Positions 25,522-32,259 of a stretch of 32,259 nt of DNA are shown here, one piece after another. The notes beneath the pieces were generated by a model that did not search any database, was not told the DNA's origin, and saw nothing but the letters and a program-made list of their open reading frames with translations. The stretch spans positions 1 through 32,259 of the forward strand of contig DGPO01000110.1 in NCBI GenBank assembly GCA_002390485.1, read 5' to 3'. The stretch's first letter is position 1. Every line of letters begins with the position of its first letter. Both the position numbers and the translations under genes were made by a program. Origin of the DNA: Halieaceae bacterium UBA4438 (lineage in GTDB: Bacteria > Pseudomonadota > Gammaproteobacteria > Pseudomonadales > Halieaceae).

Positions 25522-26884
25522 AGCTGCTTCTCGCCAAGTTCTCGAATCGCGTAAATTGACCTTGGAACGACAACTTGCACGTCCCAATGGGGCCGTTTCT
25601 TTGCTTCCCAATAATAATTTCGGCGACACCCTTATCGAGCGAGTCTTCGTTGTAAACCTCATCACGATAAATAAACATAATGACATCGGCGTCTTGCTCG
25701 ATCGCACCCGATTCTCTTAAATCTGAATTGACGGGGCGTTTGTTTGGGCGCTGCTCGAGTGAACGATTTAACTGAGAAAGCGCAACAACCGGGCACCTAA
25801 ATTCTTTAGCGATCGCTTTTAAGCTGCGCGATATCTCCGAAATCTCTGCGGTTCGACCCTCGTTAGAGCCCGCAACGCGCATCAGCTGAAGGTAATCCAC
25901 CATAATCATCCCTAGGTCACCTTGCTCTCGGATCAGTTTGCGAACGCGCGATCGCAGATCCGTCGGGGTGAGTGAGGGTGTGTCATCAATAAAAATTTGT
26001 GTGTCTTTTAACTTTTCAGTCGCGCCCGACAATTTTGGCCAATCGTCCTGCTCCAGCTTTCCCGTTCTGACGCGTGACTGATCAATACGCCCCAAAGAAG
26101 ACAACATACGAATAACGAGCTGCTCCGCGGGCATTTCCATTGAAAAGACCATGATCGGACGATCACTGGAGAGCGCCGCATTTTCGACCAGATTCATGGC
26201 GAACGAGGTCTTGCCCATGGAAGGGCGACCCGCCACGATCACCAAGTCAGATGACTGCAAACCAGAGGTCATACGATCAAGATCAATAAACCCGGTCGTC
26301 AGGCCCGTGATATCGCCACCGGTATTGTAAAGCTCCTCAATGCGCTCAAGTGCACCACTGAGCAGGTCACCCATCGCTTGAGGCCCACCCAACTTCTGGC
26401 CGCCCTCGGAGATTTGCATAATGAGGCGCTCCGCCTCATCCACCAGTTCTTCGGAGCTCCGCCCCTCGGGATTAAAACCGGCGGAGGCAATATCTTGCGC
26501 GGCCGTAATGAGCTGGCGCAAGACTGATCGCTCGCGAACCGCCTTGGCATAAGCTCTTACGTTGGACGCGGTTGGGGTTTGCTCCGCAAGCTCAGAAAGA
26601 TAGGGATGACCACCAGCGCTGTCGAGCTCGCCCGTTGCTAAAAGACGATCGGCAACGGTAATAACATCGACCGGCTCACTGCGATCGACGAGCAGCGCGA
26701 TTTGGCGAAAAATAGCTCGGTGCTCGGGACGATAAAAATCGGCAGCAGCCAAAACCTCAGCCACGCCATCCCAGCTGTCAGCGGAGATCAGCAGAGCGCC
26801 CAGAACGGATCGCTCCGCCTCAATCGATTGCGGCTGCAGCTTTAGTTTTGCGACATCCCAATCGGGACTTGATGCTGTCTCCAT
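25502..26884 (-). CDS. dnaB: Replicative DNA helicase DnaB
   Basis: Hexameric 5'-3' helicase of the replication fork. N-terminal domain (about 15-120, SIEAERSVLGALL, HRAIF), linker helix, and RecA-like motor: Walker A GRPSMGKTSFA, EMPAEQLVIRML, Walker B MIMVDYLQLM, ALSQLNRSLEQRP, DLRESGAIEQDADV, and GKQRNGP. 460 residues, no intein. It ends the ribosomal protein run rpsF-rpsR-(membrane)-rplI-dnaB, a common gammaproteobacterial order. In relatives alr often follows dnaB; here an HPt gene and the DnaT/P-like pair take that place. Confidence 0.97.
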   Translation of the reverse strand: METASSPDWDVAKLKLQPQSIEAERSVLGALLISADSWDGVAEVLAAADFYRPEHRAIFRQIALLVDRSEPVDVITVADRLLATGELDSAGGHPYLSELAEQTPTASNVRAYAKAVRERSVLRQLITAAQDIASAGFNPEGRSSEELVDEAERLIMQISEGGQKLGGPQAMGDLLSGALERIEELYNTGGDITGLTTGFIDLDRMTSGLQSSDLVIVAGRPSMGKTSFAMNLVENAALSSDRPIMVFSMEMPAEQLVIRMLSSLGRIDQSRVRTGKLEQDDWPKLSGATEKLKDTQIFIDDTPSLTPTDLRSRVRKLIREQGDLGMIMVDYLQLMRVAGSNEGRTAEISEISRSLKAIAKEFRCPVVALSQLNRSLEQRPNKRPVNSDLRESGAIEQDADVIMFIYRDEVYNEDSLDKGVAEIIIGKQRNGPIGTCKLSFQGQFTRFENLARSSYENYGP

Positions 26885-26951
26885 GTCAACTCTTAACCAA
26901 TCTTGACGTTCAGGCTACTGGCCGTTTTCATACGGCCAAGCAACACAGCAT

Positions 26952-26972
26952 GCCACAGTTAGGATCTGTGGC
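26952..26972 (-). other. Hairpin in the rplI-dnaB gap
   Basis: GCCACAG and CTGTGGC form a perfect 7-bp stem with a 7-base loop, in the 111-bp gap before dnaB. No U-run follows on the minus strand, so it is not a classical terminator; an RNA processing or stability element that separates ribosomal protein from helicase expression is possible. Confidence 0.4.
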
Positions 26973-26995
26973 GTAACCAAAGTCGCAGAGTTTAC

Positions 26996-27445
26996 TTACT
27001 CAGCAACAACGGCGAGGTTAACAGTTGTCACAACTTCCGCATGAAGTTGAATCATGATCTCGTATTCACCCAGCTCGCGAATGACGCCATCAGGGAGTCG
27101 CACCTCAGACTTGTCAGTCTCACAACCCGCAGCCACTAGGGCCTCGGCGATGTCACGCGTCCCCACTGAGCCAAAGAGCTTGCCCTCTTCACCAGCCGTT
27201 GCGGCAATTTGCACTTGCTCAAGTGCCTCGATGGCTTGGGCACGTTTCTGCGCAGCCTCTTGAGCGGCAGCGACGGTCGCCTCAAGCTCCGCACGACGTG
27301 CCTCAAATTTCTCAATATTCTCTTGGGTCGCAGGCACAGCCTTACCCTGTGGAATAAGAAAGTTACGGCCATAGCCGGGCTTCACATCAATACGGTCACC
27401 CAGAACACCAAGGCTACCTACGTTATCCAGCAAAATTACGTCCAT
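26996..27445 (-). CDS. rplI: 50S ribosomal protein L9
   Basis: 149 residues, the two-domain L9 that bridges the L1 stalk base and the subunit surface. N-terminal [21 protein letters not shown] and [14 protein letters not shown] are diagnostic; a long central helix (about 40-75) is rich in Ala/Glu, then the C-terminal domain with [19 protein letters not shown] precedes the ATG. The short leader carries a GGCGC/GCGCC mini-hairpin at 27466-27478. Confidence 0.97.
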   Translation of the reverse strand: MDVILLDNVGSLGVLGDRIDVKPGYGRNFLIPQGKAVPATQENIEKFEARRAELEATVAAAQEAAQKRAQAIEALEQVQIAATAGEEGKLFGSVGTRDIAEALVAAGCETDKSEVRLPDGVIRELGEYEIMIQLHAEVVTTVNLAVVAE

Positions 27446-27494
27446 CGTTCTATCCCTCTACCGTTGGCGCCGTGCGCCGATATTTCATAACCTT

Positions 27495-28340
27495 TCAATT
27501 CGACTTTACTCGTCGCCCTAGGTCAAAAAAGGCATCCAGCAAAACCGCCACGAGCACGCCGACTTTCAAAACATCGACAAATGCCCATAAAACATAGCTG
27601 ACCGTGAGAAACCCACCGCCAAGCTTTCGATCGCGTGCTATGCAGTGCAGCAACGCAAACCCACAAACCGTAACCGGTATACCCGCTAGCGCAGACCATG
27701 CTGCCCACTCACCACTGCTCATGGCGCCCACCACGGTGACAACGACGAGTACCACAACCCAAACACTGGGCAGCTTCAGCGCGCGAAATTCCTCACCAAA
27801 CGCCCCCGGCTTATAAAGCTCAGATTGCCAGTACCGCCCAAGTAACACACACAGCGATGCCATAAGTGCATTGCCGACCGCCATTAACCCGGCGACCTGG
27901 CCCAACGTCGGCCTTACCATCTCAAGCGGGTTTTCACCGGCTTGCAATGCCTCAATCCAAGCGTCAAAGAGACTCAAAAGCGCGTCTAAAAAGCCTGAGT
28001 TAAACGTCAGTAACGCAAAACCCCCTAGCGCTGACACGGGGACTACTGCCAACAATGCGAGCGACAGACTGACGGTCTGTGCCAACACTGCCGCGGCTGC
28101 AAATACCGACAGCAACAACCATCCCGTACCGTAGTCTCCACTGACCCAGCCCAATATCAAGGCCGGCAGCAAAGCCCATAAAACAACCCATGCACCGTCG
28201 CGAACACCGCGCCCCATTGTAACCAGGGCAACCGCCGCTGCGCTGAACGGCGCGGTAACAACCAGCACTGACCCCATCAAGGCGACCGCCAGCGCTTGCC
28301 AGCGACCGCGCATGACGAATTCAGCGAGGCCGCGCATCAT
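27495..28340 (-). CDS. Polytopic membrane protein between S18 and L9
   Basis: 281 residues with about eight hydrophobic segments and few charged loops; the longest loop (about 120-150) contains DAWIEALQAGENPLEMVRP. A membrane protein of this size at this place between rpsR and rplI is seen in pseudomonads and other gammaproteobacteria and may belong to the DUF2232/YybS-like group; I rely on context and topology rather than a motif. Function unknown. The start is MM at 28340 or 28337, just after rpsR. Base use is richer in Val/Ala/Leu codons, as expected for its hydrophobicity. Confidence 0.8.
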   Translation of the reverse strand: MMRGLAEFVMRGRWQALAVALMGSVLVVTAPFSAAAVALVTMGRGVRDGAWVVLWALLPALILGWVSGDYGTGWLLLSVFAAAAVLAQTVSLSLALLAVVPVSALGGFALLTFNSGFLDALLSLFDAWIEALQAGENPLEMVRPTLGQVAGLMAVGNALMASLCVLLGRYWQSELYKPGAFGEEFRALKLPSVWVVVLVVVTVVGAMSSGEWAAWSALAGIPVTVCGFALLHCIARDRKLGGGFLTVSYVLWAFVDVLKVGVLVAVLLDAFFDLGRRVKSN

Positions 28341-28344
28341 CGTC

Positions 28345-28572
28345 TTATTGGTGTGCGTCCGTGTACGGCAACAACGCCAAGTAACGCGCGCGTTTAATCG
28401 CCGTCGCTAACTGCCGCTGGTATTTCGCTTTCGTGCCGGTGATACGGCTCGGTACGATCTTGCCGGTCTCACTGACGTACTGCTTGAGTACCTCTAAATC
28501 TTTGTAGTCGATTTCCTGCACGCCTTCTGCAGTGAAACGACAAAACTTTCTACGTCGAAAAAAACGTGACAT
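28345..28572 (-). CDS. rpsR: 30S ribosomal protein S18
   Basis: 75 residues, basic; [63 protein letters not shown] is the full S18 signature. It pairs with S6 on the 30S platform. Its Shine-Dalgarno GAGGAGG is formed by the last sense codons of rpsF, only 3 bp separate the genes, and the two proteins are needed in equal amounts. Confidence 0.98.
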   Translation of the reverse strand: MSRFFRRRKFCRFTAEGVQEIDYKDLEVLKQYVSETGKIVPSRITGTKAKYQRQLATAIKRARYLALLPYTDAHQ

Positions 28573-28575
28573 TGA

Positions 28576-29064
28576 TTAAGCCTCCTCTGCGCTGTCGTCG
28601 GTCGTAGGAGCCGCTTCAGCTTCCACTTCTTCGGCGCTTTCATCTGTGGCGTCTGCCTCAACTGATTCCGCTTCTTGCACGACCTCGGCTTTCGCCTCGG
28701 CGGCCTGACGGTCCTGATAACGTGACTTACGCTCGCGGTCCTCTTTTTCGGACTTCATAATCAATGACTCTTCAGTCACTGCTTCATCGCGGCGTATCAC
28801 TAAGTTACGGATGACTGCATCGTTGTAGCGAAAGGTCGTGGTGAGTTCTTCCATCGCCTCGTTGGTCGCTTCAACATTCATCATGACGTAGTGCGCCTTA
28901 TGAATTTTGTTGATGTGGTAAGCGAGTTGACGGCGACCCCAATCTTCAAGACGGTGCATTTGCCCGCCATCTTTGGTGATCACATTGGAATACCGTTCGA
29001 TCATGCCCGGTACTTGTTCCGACTGGTCCGGATGGACCATAAAGATGATTTCGTAGTGTCGCAC
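28576..29064 (-). CDS. rpsF: 30S ribosomal protein S6 with long acidic tail
   Basis: 162 residues. The first 100 or so are a standard S6: [64 protein letters not shown]. After a basic stretch ([14 protein letters not shown]) about 45 residues of Ala/Glu/Asp-rich tail end in EEA, longer than the 131-135-residue E. coli protein whose C-terminal glutamates are extended by RimK. GTG start at 29064, with GGAG 9 nt upstream. Confidence 0.96.
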   Translation of the reverse strand: MRHYEIIFMVHPDQSEQVPGMIERYSNVITKDGGQMHRLEDWGRRQLAYHINKIHKAHYVMMNVEATNEAMEELTTTFRYNDAVIRNLVIRRDEAVTEESLIMKSEKEDRERKSRYQDRQAAEAKAEVVQEAESVEADATDESAEEVEAEAAPTTDDSAEEA

Positions 29065-29120
29065 TAACGATCTCTCCCTTCGGTTGTAGCCGCCCGTTCA
29101 CCGGTGCAGCAAGGAGTTAA
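29065..29120 (-). promoter_or_regulatory. rpsF leader able to mask its ribosome-binding site
   Basis: CUCCUU (29111-29116) can pair with the AAGGGAG containing the Shine-Dalgarno sequence (29074-29080); inside lies GCUG/CGGC and an ACCGG loop. S6:S18 autoregulatory leaders in other bacteria use a bulged CCG motif next to the ribosome-binding site, so autoregulation is plausible, but the match was made by eye. Confidence 0.3.
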
Positions 29121-29153
29121 GGCCCAGAGAGCCCAGCTAATTGTGAGGCGCGG

Positions 29154-29182
29154 AGTCTACAGAGGCGTTTGATGGAATGCAA
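29154..29182 (-). promoter_or_regulatory. Candidate promoter of the rpsF-rpsR-rplI operon
   Basis: Directly after the rlmB stop codon, TTGCAT (29177-29182) and TAGACT (29154-29159) lie 17 bp apart on the minus strand. Spacing is ideal; hexamer matches are modest. It would give a leader of about 80 nt. Confidence 0.3.
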
Positions 29183-29926
29183 TCAGTGCGACGTTCGTTG
29201 CCTGACCGCCTCAAAAAGACAAACACCGGTCGCCACCGACACATTGAGACTCGAAACGTCACCGGCCATTGGGAGCTTTACTAAAAAGTCGCAAGCCTCA
29301 GTGGTCAGGCGCCGCATACCGGGCCCCTCGGCACCCACCACAATGACCGAAGGTAACGTCAAATCCTGATCGTAAAGGAGCGCATCAGCCTCTCCTGTCG
29401 TACCGACAATCCAAAGACCCAAGTCCTTAAGTGACTTCAGCGTTCGAGCAAGGTTTGTCACGCGAACGAGTGGGACGCTATCGGCAGCACCGCTCGCCAC
29501 TTTTCGTGCCGTCGCATTAAGCTCAGCGCTGTTGTCTTTCGGCGTCACGACTGCGTCAACACCTGCGGCATCAGCCGAACGCAAACAAGCGCCTAAGTTG
29601 TGGGGGTCGGTCACGCCATCGAGCACCAACACGAGGGGCTGAGGCCTCGCCTTCAAAAAGACCAACAACTCTTTTTCGCTCATGGACACCTGAACATCTA
29701 ACGGCTCAATCGTCGCAACAACGCCCTGATGGCGTTCACTCACCATGGCGTCGAGATCCCGTTTGCTAGAACGACTCACACCGACACCTTGGTTCATGGC
29801 CAAGGTCAGCAAAGCCTGGATCCGCTTGTCATTGCGGTCAGCTTGTACCGACAGATTAATCACTCGACCGGGAGAACGACGTAAAAGACCATCAACCGCG
29901 TGAATGCCGTAAGCGAAACTGGACAT
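29183..29926 (-). CDS. rlmB: 23S rRNA (guanosine-2251-2'-O)-methyltransferase RlmB
   Basis: SPOUT methyltransferase that modifies G2251 in the ribosomal P loop. N-terminal L30e-like RNA-binding domain (about 5-80, FAYGIHAVDGLL...RHQGVVA), then the knotted SAM domain: LVLDGVTDPHNLGACLRSADAAGVDAVV (motif 1), IVVGAEGPGMRRL (motif 2), and LPMAGDVSSLNVSVATGV (motif 3). 247 residues. The ATG shares one base with the rnr stop (TAATG); rnr-rlmB is a conserved pair. Confidence 0.96.
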   Translation of the reverse strand: MSSFAYGIHAVDGLLRRSPGRVINLSVQADRNDKRIQALLTLAMNQGVGVSRSSKRDLDAMVSERHQGVVATIEPLDVQVSMSEKELLVFLKARPQPLVLVLDGVTDPHNLGACLRSADAAGVDAVVTPKDNSAELNATARKVASGAADSVPLVRVTNLARTLKSLKDLGLWIVGTTGEADALLYDQDLTLPSVIVVGAEGPGMRRLTTEACDFLVKLPMAGDVSSLNVSVATGVCLFEAVRQRTSH

Positions 29927-32259
29927 TATTTACGCCCGCGTCGTTTTGACGTGTCCTGTTTACGGGTTGATTTTTGGGTCTTTGTGCCGCTCTTTTTTGC
30001 GCCAGTCGCCACCTTAGGCTTTTTTTCCGGCCGCCGCTTAGCCGACTGCTTATTTCCTCGCCGACCTGCGCCGGGCGTAACGTTCCCAACCAGTTCTAGG
30101 TCGATCTTGCGGTCGTCGAGATCAACCCGTGCAACCTTGACCTGCACCTTGTCACCGAGTTGGTAAGTTTGACGCGTGTGCTCACCCACCAAGCGTTGCG
30201 ACGCGTGGTCAAAATGATAGTAGTCCGAGGGCAACGCACTGATGTGGATCAGTCCCTCCATGTAGATGTCGCTTAACTCAACAAACATTCCGAACCGCGT
30301 GACCGACGCAACGACCCCTGCGAACTCGTCACCAATATGATGTCTGAGGTACTCACATTTGAGCCACAGCTGAACATCGCGTGTGGCGTCATCGGCGCGA
30401 CGCTCCGTCATGGAACAATGCTCACCTGCGGCCACAAGATCGACCATGGTGTAGGGATACAGCGCCCTGTTTTGCTCTTTTGAGAGCTTACGAGGTGTCG
30501 CACCTGACGCCGTCGCAAGGCGTTTAATCGCTCGATGAACCAGCAGGTCCGGATAGCGTCTAATCGGTGATGTGAAATGCGCGTAGGCGTCGTAATGAAG
30601 CCCAAAGTGTCCATCATTCTCAGGTTTGTATACAGCCTGGCTCAATGAGCGCAAGAGCATGGTTTGAATCACCTGCGCGTCATCGCGCTCGTGAAGTCGC
30701 GCCATGACACTCTGGTAATCCAGTGGTGTAGGGTCGAGGCCTCCTGGCAAGTCTAAGGCCAGCTCGCCCAAAAAGGTCCGCAACGCTTCCAAACGCTCGG
30801 TTGACGGTCCTTGGTGAACTCTAAACAGTGCGGCCAGCTCCGATGCCTCTAAAAACTGCGCGGTCGCCACGTTCGCAGCGAGCATGCACTCCTCGATCAG
30901 TTTGTGTGCATCGTTTCGGATAACCGGGACGATCGCATCGATCTTTCGATTCTCGTCAAAAATAATGCGCGTCTCGACGGTCTCAAAGTCAATCGCCCCC
31001 CGTTTCGAGCGGGCCGCTCGCAACACCTTGTACAGCTCATGTAACCGAATCAGACCCTCATACCGCTCCGAAGCAACGTCATCGCTGTAGCCCTCTTCAA
31101 GGACCTGCCCCACTTGGGTATACGTCAATCGTGCGTGGGAGTGAATCACTGCCTCGTAAAAGCTTGAATCAGTGACCTGCCCGCTGCCATCGATCACCAT
31201 CTCGCAGACCATGGCGAGCCTGTCTACTTGAGGCTTGAGCGAACACAACCCATTGGACAGCACCTCGGGAAACATAGGGACAACGCGCTCTGGAAAATAC
31301 ACCGAGTTGCCGCGCGTGAAAGCCTCTTCGTCAAGTGCACTCCCGACGGGGACGTAGTGACCCACATCGGCAATGGCAACCCAGACGCGAAATCCAGATC
31401 CTTCGGCCTCGCAATAAACGGCATCATCAAAATCTCGCGCGTCCTCGCCATCGATCGTCACCAGCCCCAGACCGCGCAGGTCAACGCGACCGGCTTTATC
31501 GGCCTCTGTCGGCTCATCGCGAAGCGTGCCCGCTTGCACTAGGACCGCGTCGGGCCACTCGTTTGGAATATCATGTGCACGAATCGCCACATCAATCTCA
31601 AGCCCGGGATCTAAGTGATCACCCAGAATCTCCTCAACGGCCCCTTTGGCGCCAAGCACCTCAGTGGGATAGTCCGTAATACTGACCGAGACCAGCTGCC
31701 CCGACTGCGCACCCGCTTTAAACTTGGGTGGGATGAGAACGTGGTTACTGATTCGGCGATTATGTGGGAGCAAATAGCCAATACCCCCCTCCTCCATGTA
31801 CCGACCCACAATCGATGTGTGTGCCCGACTGAGTACCTCGACAACGTGTCCACTTGGACGCCCCTTGTCGTCATGCCCCGACTGGGCGACCAGTACTTCG
31901 TCACCATCAAAGACGCGGTACATCTGACGGCTTGAGAGAAAAAAATCATCGCCCTCCTCAACCGGTGAGGCAAATCCATAGCCGTCTCGGTGCCCAATGA
32001 TTTTACACTTCACTAGATCCATCTTTTTCGGCAAGCCCAAGGCTCCCCGGCGACCTGCGATCAGCTGACCGGCGCGCTGCATTGCTCTGAGTCTTTTCTG
32101 AAGCGAAAGGAGATCATTATCATTATCGATGCCCAGGGCAGTCGAGAGCTCCTCAAATCGCATGGGTACGTCGCGCGCAGCCATCACCTCGAGAATCAGT
32201 TCACGACTGGGTATGGGATGCGCGTATTTTTCCGCCTCGCGTGAGGCATGAGGGTCTTT
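29926..32259 (-). CDS. rnr: Ribonuclease R (N-terminus beyond window)
   Basis: 3'-5' exoribonuclease for structured RNA. The reading frame stays open to the right edge, and the residues before the first internal Met (ending HPIPSRELILEVMAARDVPM) match the RNase R N-terminus, so the true start lies outside. Domains in order: winged helix, cold-shock domains (DGYGFA near residue 90), RNB catalytic domain with DGEDARDFDDAVYCE supplying the metal aspartates, PIRRYPDLLVHRAIKRL, an S1 domain (GVVASVTRFGMFVEL), and a very basic Lys/Arg tail of about 45 residues. At least 777 residues are present, close to complete. Confidence 0.96.
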   Translation of the reverse strand, partial: KDPHASREAEKYAHPIPSRELILEVMAARDVPMRFEELSTALGIDNDNDLLSLQKRLRAMQRAGQLIAGRRGALGLPKKMDLVKCKIIGHRDGYGFASPVEEGDDFFLSSRQMYRVFDGDEVLVAQSGHDDKGRPSGHVVEVLSRAHTSIVGRYMEEGGIGYLLPHNRRISNHVLIPPKFKAGAQSGQLVSVSITDYPTEVLGAKGAVEEILGDHLDPGLEIDVAIRAHDIPNEWPDAVLVQAGTLRDEPTEADKAGRVDLRGLGLVTIDGEDARDFDDAVYCEAEGSGFRVWVAIADVGHYVPVGSALDEEAFTRGNSVYFPERVVPMFPEVLSNGLCSLKPQVDRLAMVCEMVIDGSGQVTDSSFYEAVIHSHARLTYTQVGQVLEEGYSDDVASERYEGLIRLHELYKVLRAARSKRGAIDFETVETRIIFDENRKIDAIVPVIRNDAHKLIEECMLAANVATAQFLEASELAALFRVHQGPSTERLEALRTFLGELALDLPGGLDPTPLDYQSVMARLHERDDAQVIQTMLLRSLSQAVYKPENDGHFGLHYDAYAHFTSPIRRYPDLLVHRAIKRLATASGATPRKLSKEQNRALYPYTMVDLVAAGEHCSMTERRADDATRDVQLWLKCEYLRHHIGDEFAGVVASVTRFGMFVELSDIYMEGLIHISALPSDYYHFDHASQRLVGEHTRQTYQLGDKVQVKVARVDLDDRKIDLELVGNVTPGAGRRGNKQSAKRRPEKKPKVATGAKKSGTKTQKSTRKQDTSKRRGRK

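Overview
The window reads as chromosomal DNA of a gammaproteobacterium. The evidence is protein similarity by eye (YrfG, RimK, RimK-linked zinc protease, EttA, HslR, RadA) and gene order: birA-coaX-tRNA-Thr, glyA-nrdR-ribD-ribE-ribBA-ribH-nusB-thiL-pgpA converging on a dxs/xseB/ispA cluster, and rnr-rlmB-rpsF-rpsR-membrane protein-rplI-dnaB. The genes are very tightly packed, with many 1-4 nt start/stop overlaps. This would fit a streamlined marine lineage near the OM60/NOR5 (Halieaceae) group, but that placement is inference.

Layout. 1-302: AT-rich, apparently gene-free DNA abutting the 3' end of a tRNA-Thr(UGU), with tandem 10-bp repeats and a perfect AT palindrome that look like the edge of an integration site. 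303-1996 (minus): birA (no DNA-binding domain), coaX, tRNA-Thr. 2048-2865 (plus): small membrane protein and ogt. 2862-4045 (minus): cysQ and a YdcH-like protein. 4065-5161 (plus): yrfG, hslR. 5158-6381 (minus): membrane diguanylate cyclase. 6482-10169 (plus): degenerate SGNH-like protein, dxs, xseB, ispA. 10180-17263 (minus): glyA to pgpA, a folate/riboflavin/thiamine/phospholipid superoperon. 17462-20147 (plus): ugd, rimB-like protease, rimK. 20406-22094 (plus): ettA. 22105-23472 (minus): radA. 23514-25161 (plus): a DnaT-like multi-repeat protein and a lambda P-like helicase loader. 25150-32259 (minus): rnr (5' end off the window), rlmB, rpsF, rpsR, membrane protein, rplI, dnaB, and an orphan HPt protein.

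The most unusual content is threefold. First, a two-gene cassette lies against dnaB. It pairs a protein with a winged-helix-like N-terminus and three DnaT-like repeats with a member of the phage Replication protein P (DnaB loader) family, and the two overlap out of frame by 98 nt. It looks like a domesticated, chromosomal helicase-loading or restart module. Second, the RibBA of the riboflavin operon has lost the key residues of both its DHBP synthase and its GTP cyclohydrolase II domain, so it is probably a pseudoenzyme with a scaffolding or regulatory role. Third, rimK and its partner protease are encoded on the same stretch as a ribosomal protein S6 with a long, acidic, genetically encoded tail.

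Other points: the order dxs-xseB-ispA differs from the enterobacterial xseB-ispA-dxs; the 258-bp rimK-ettA gap is rich in competing inverted repeats and ends in a strong terminator just before ettA; and the rpsF leader can pair with its own Shine-Dalgarno sequence.
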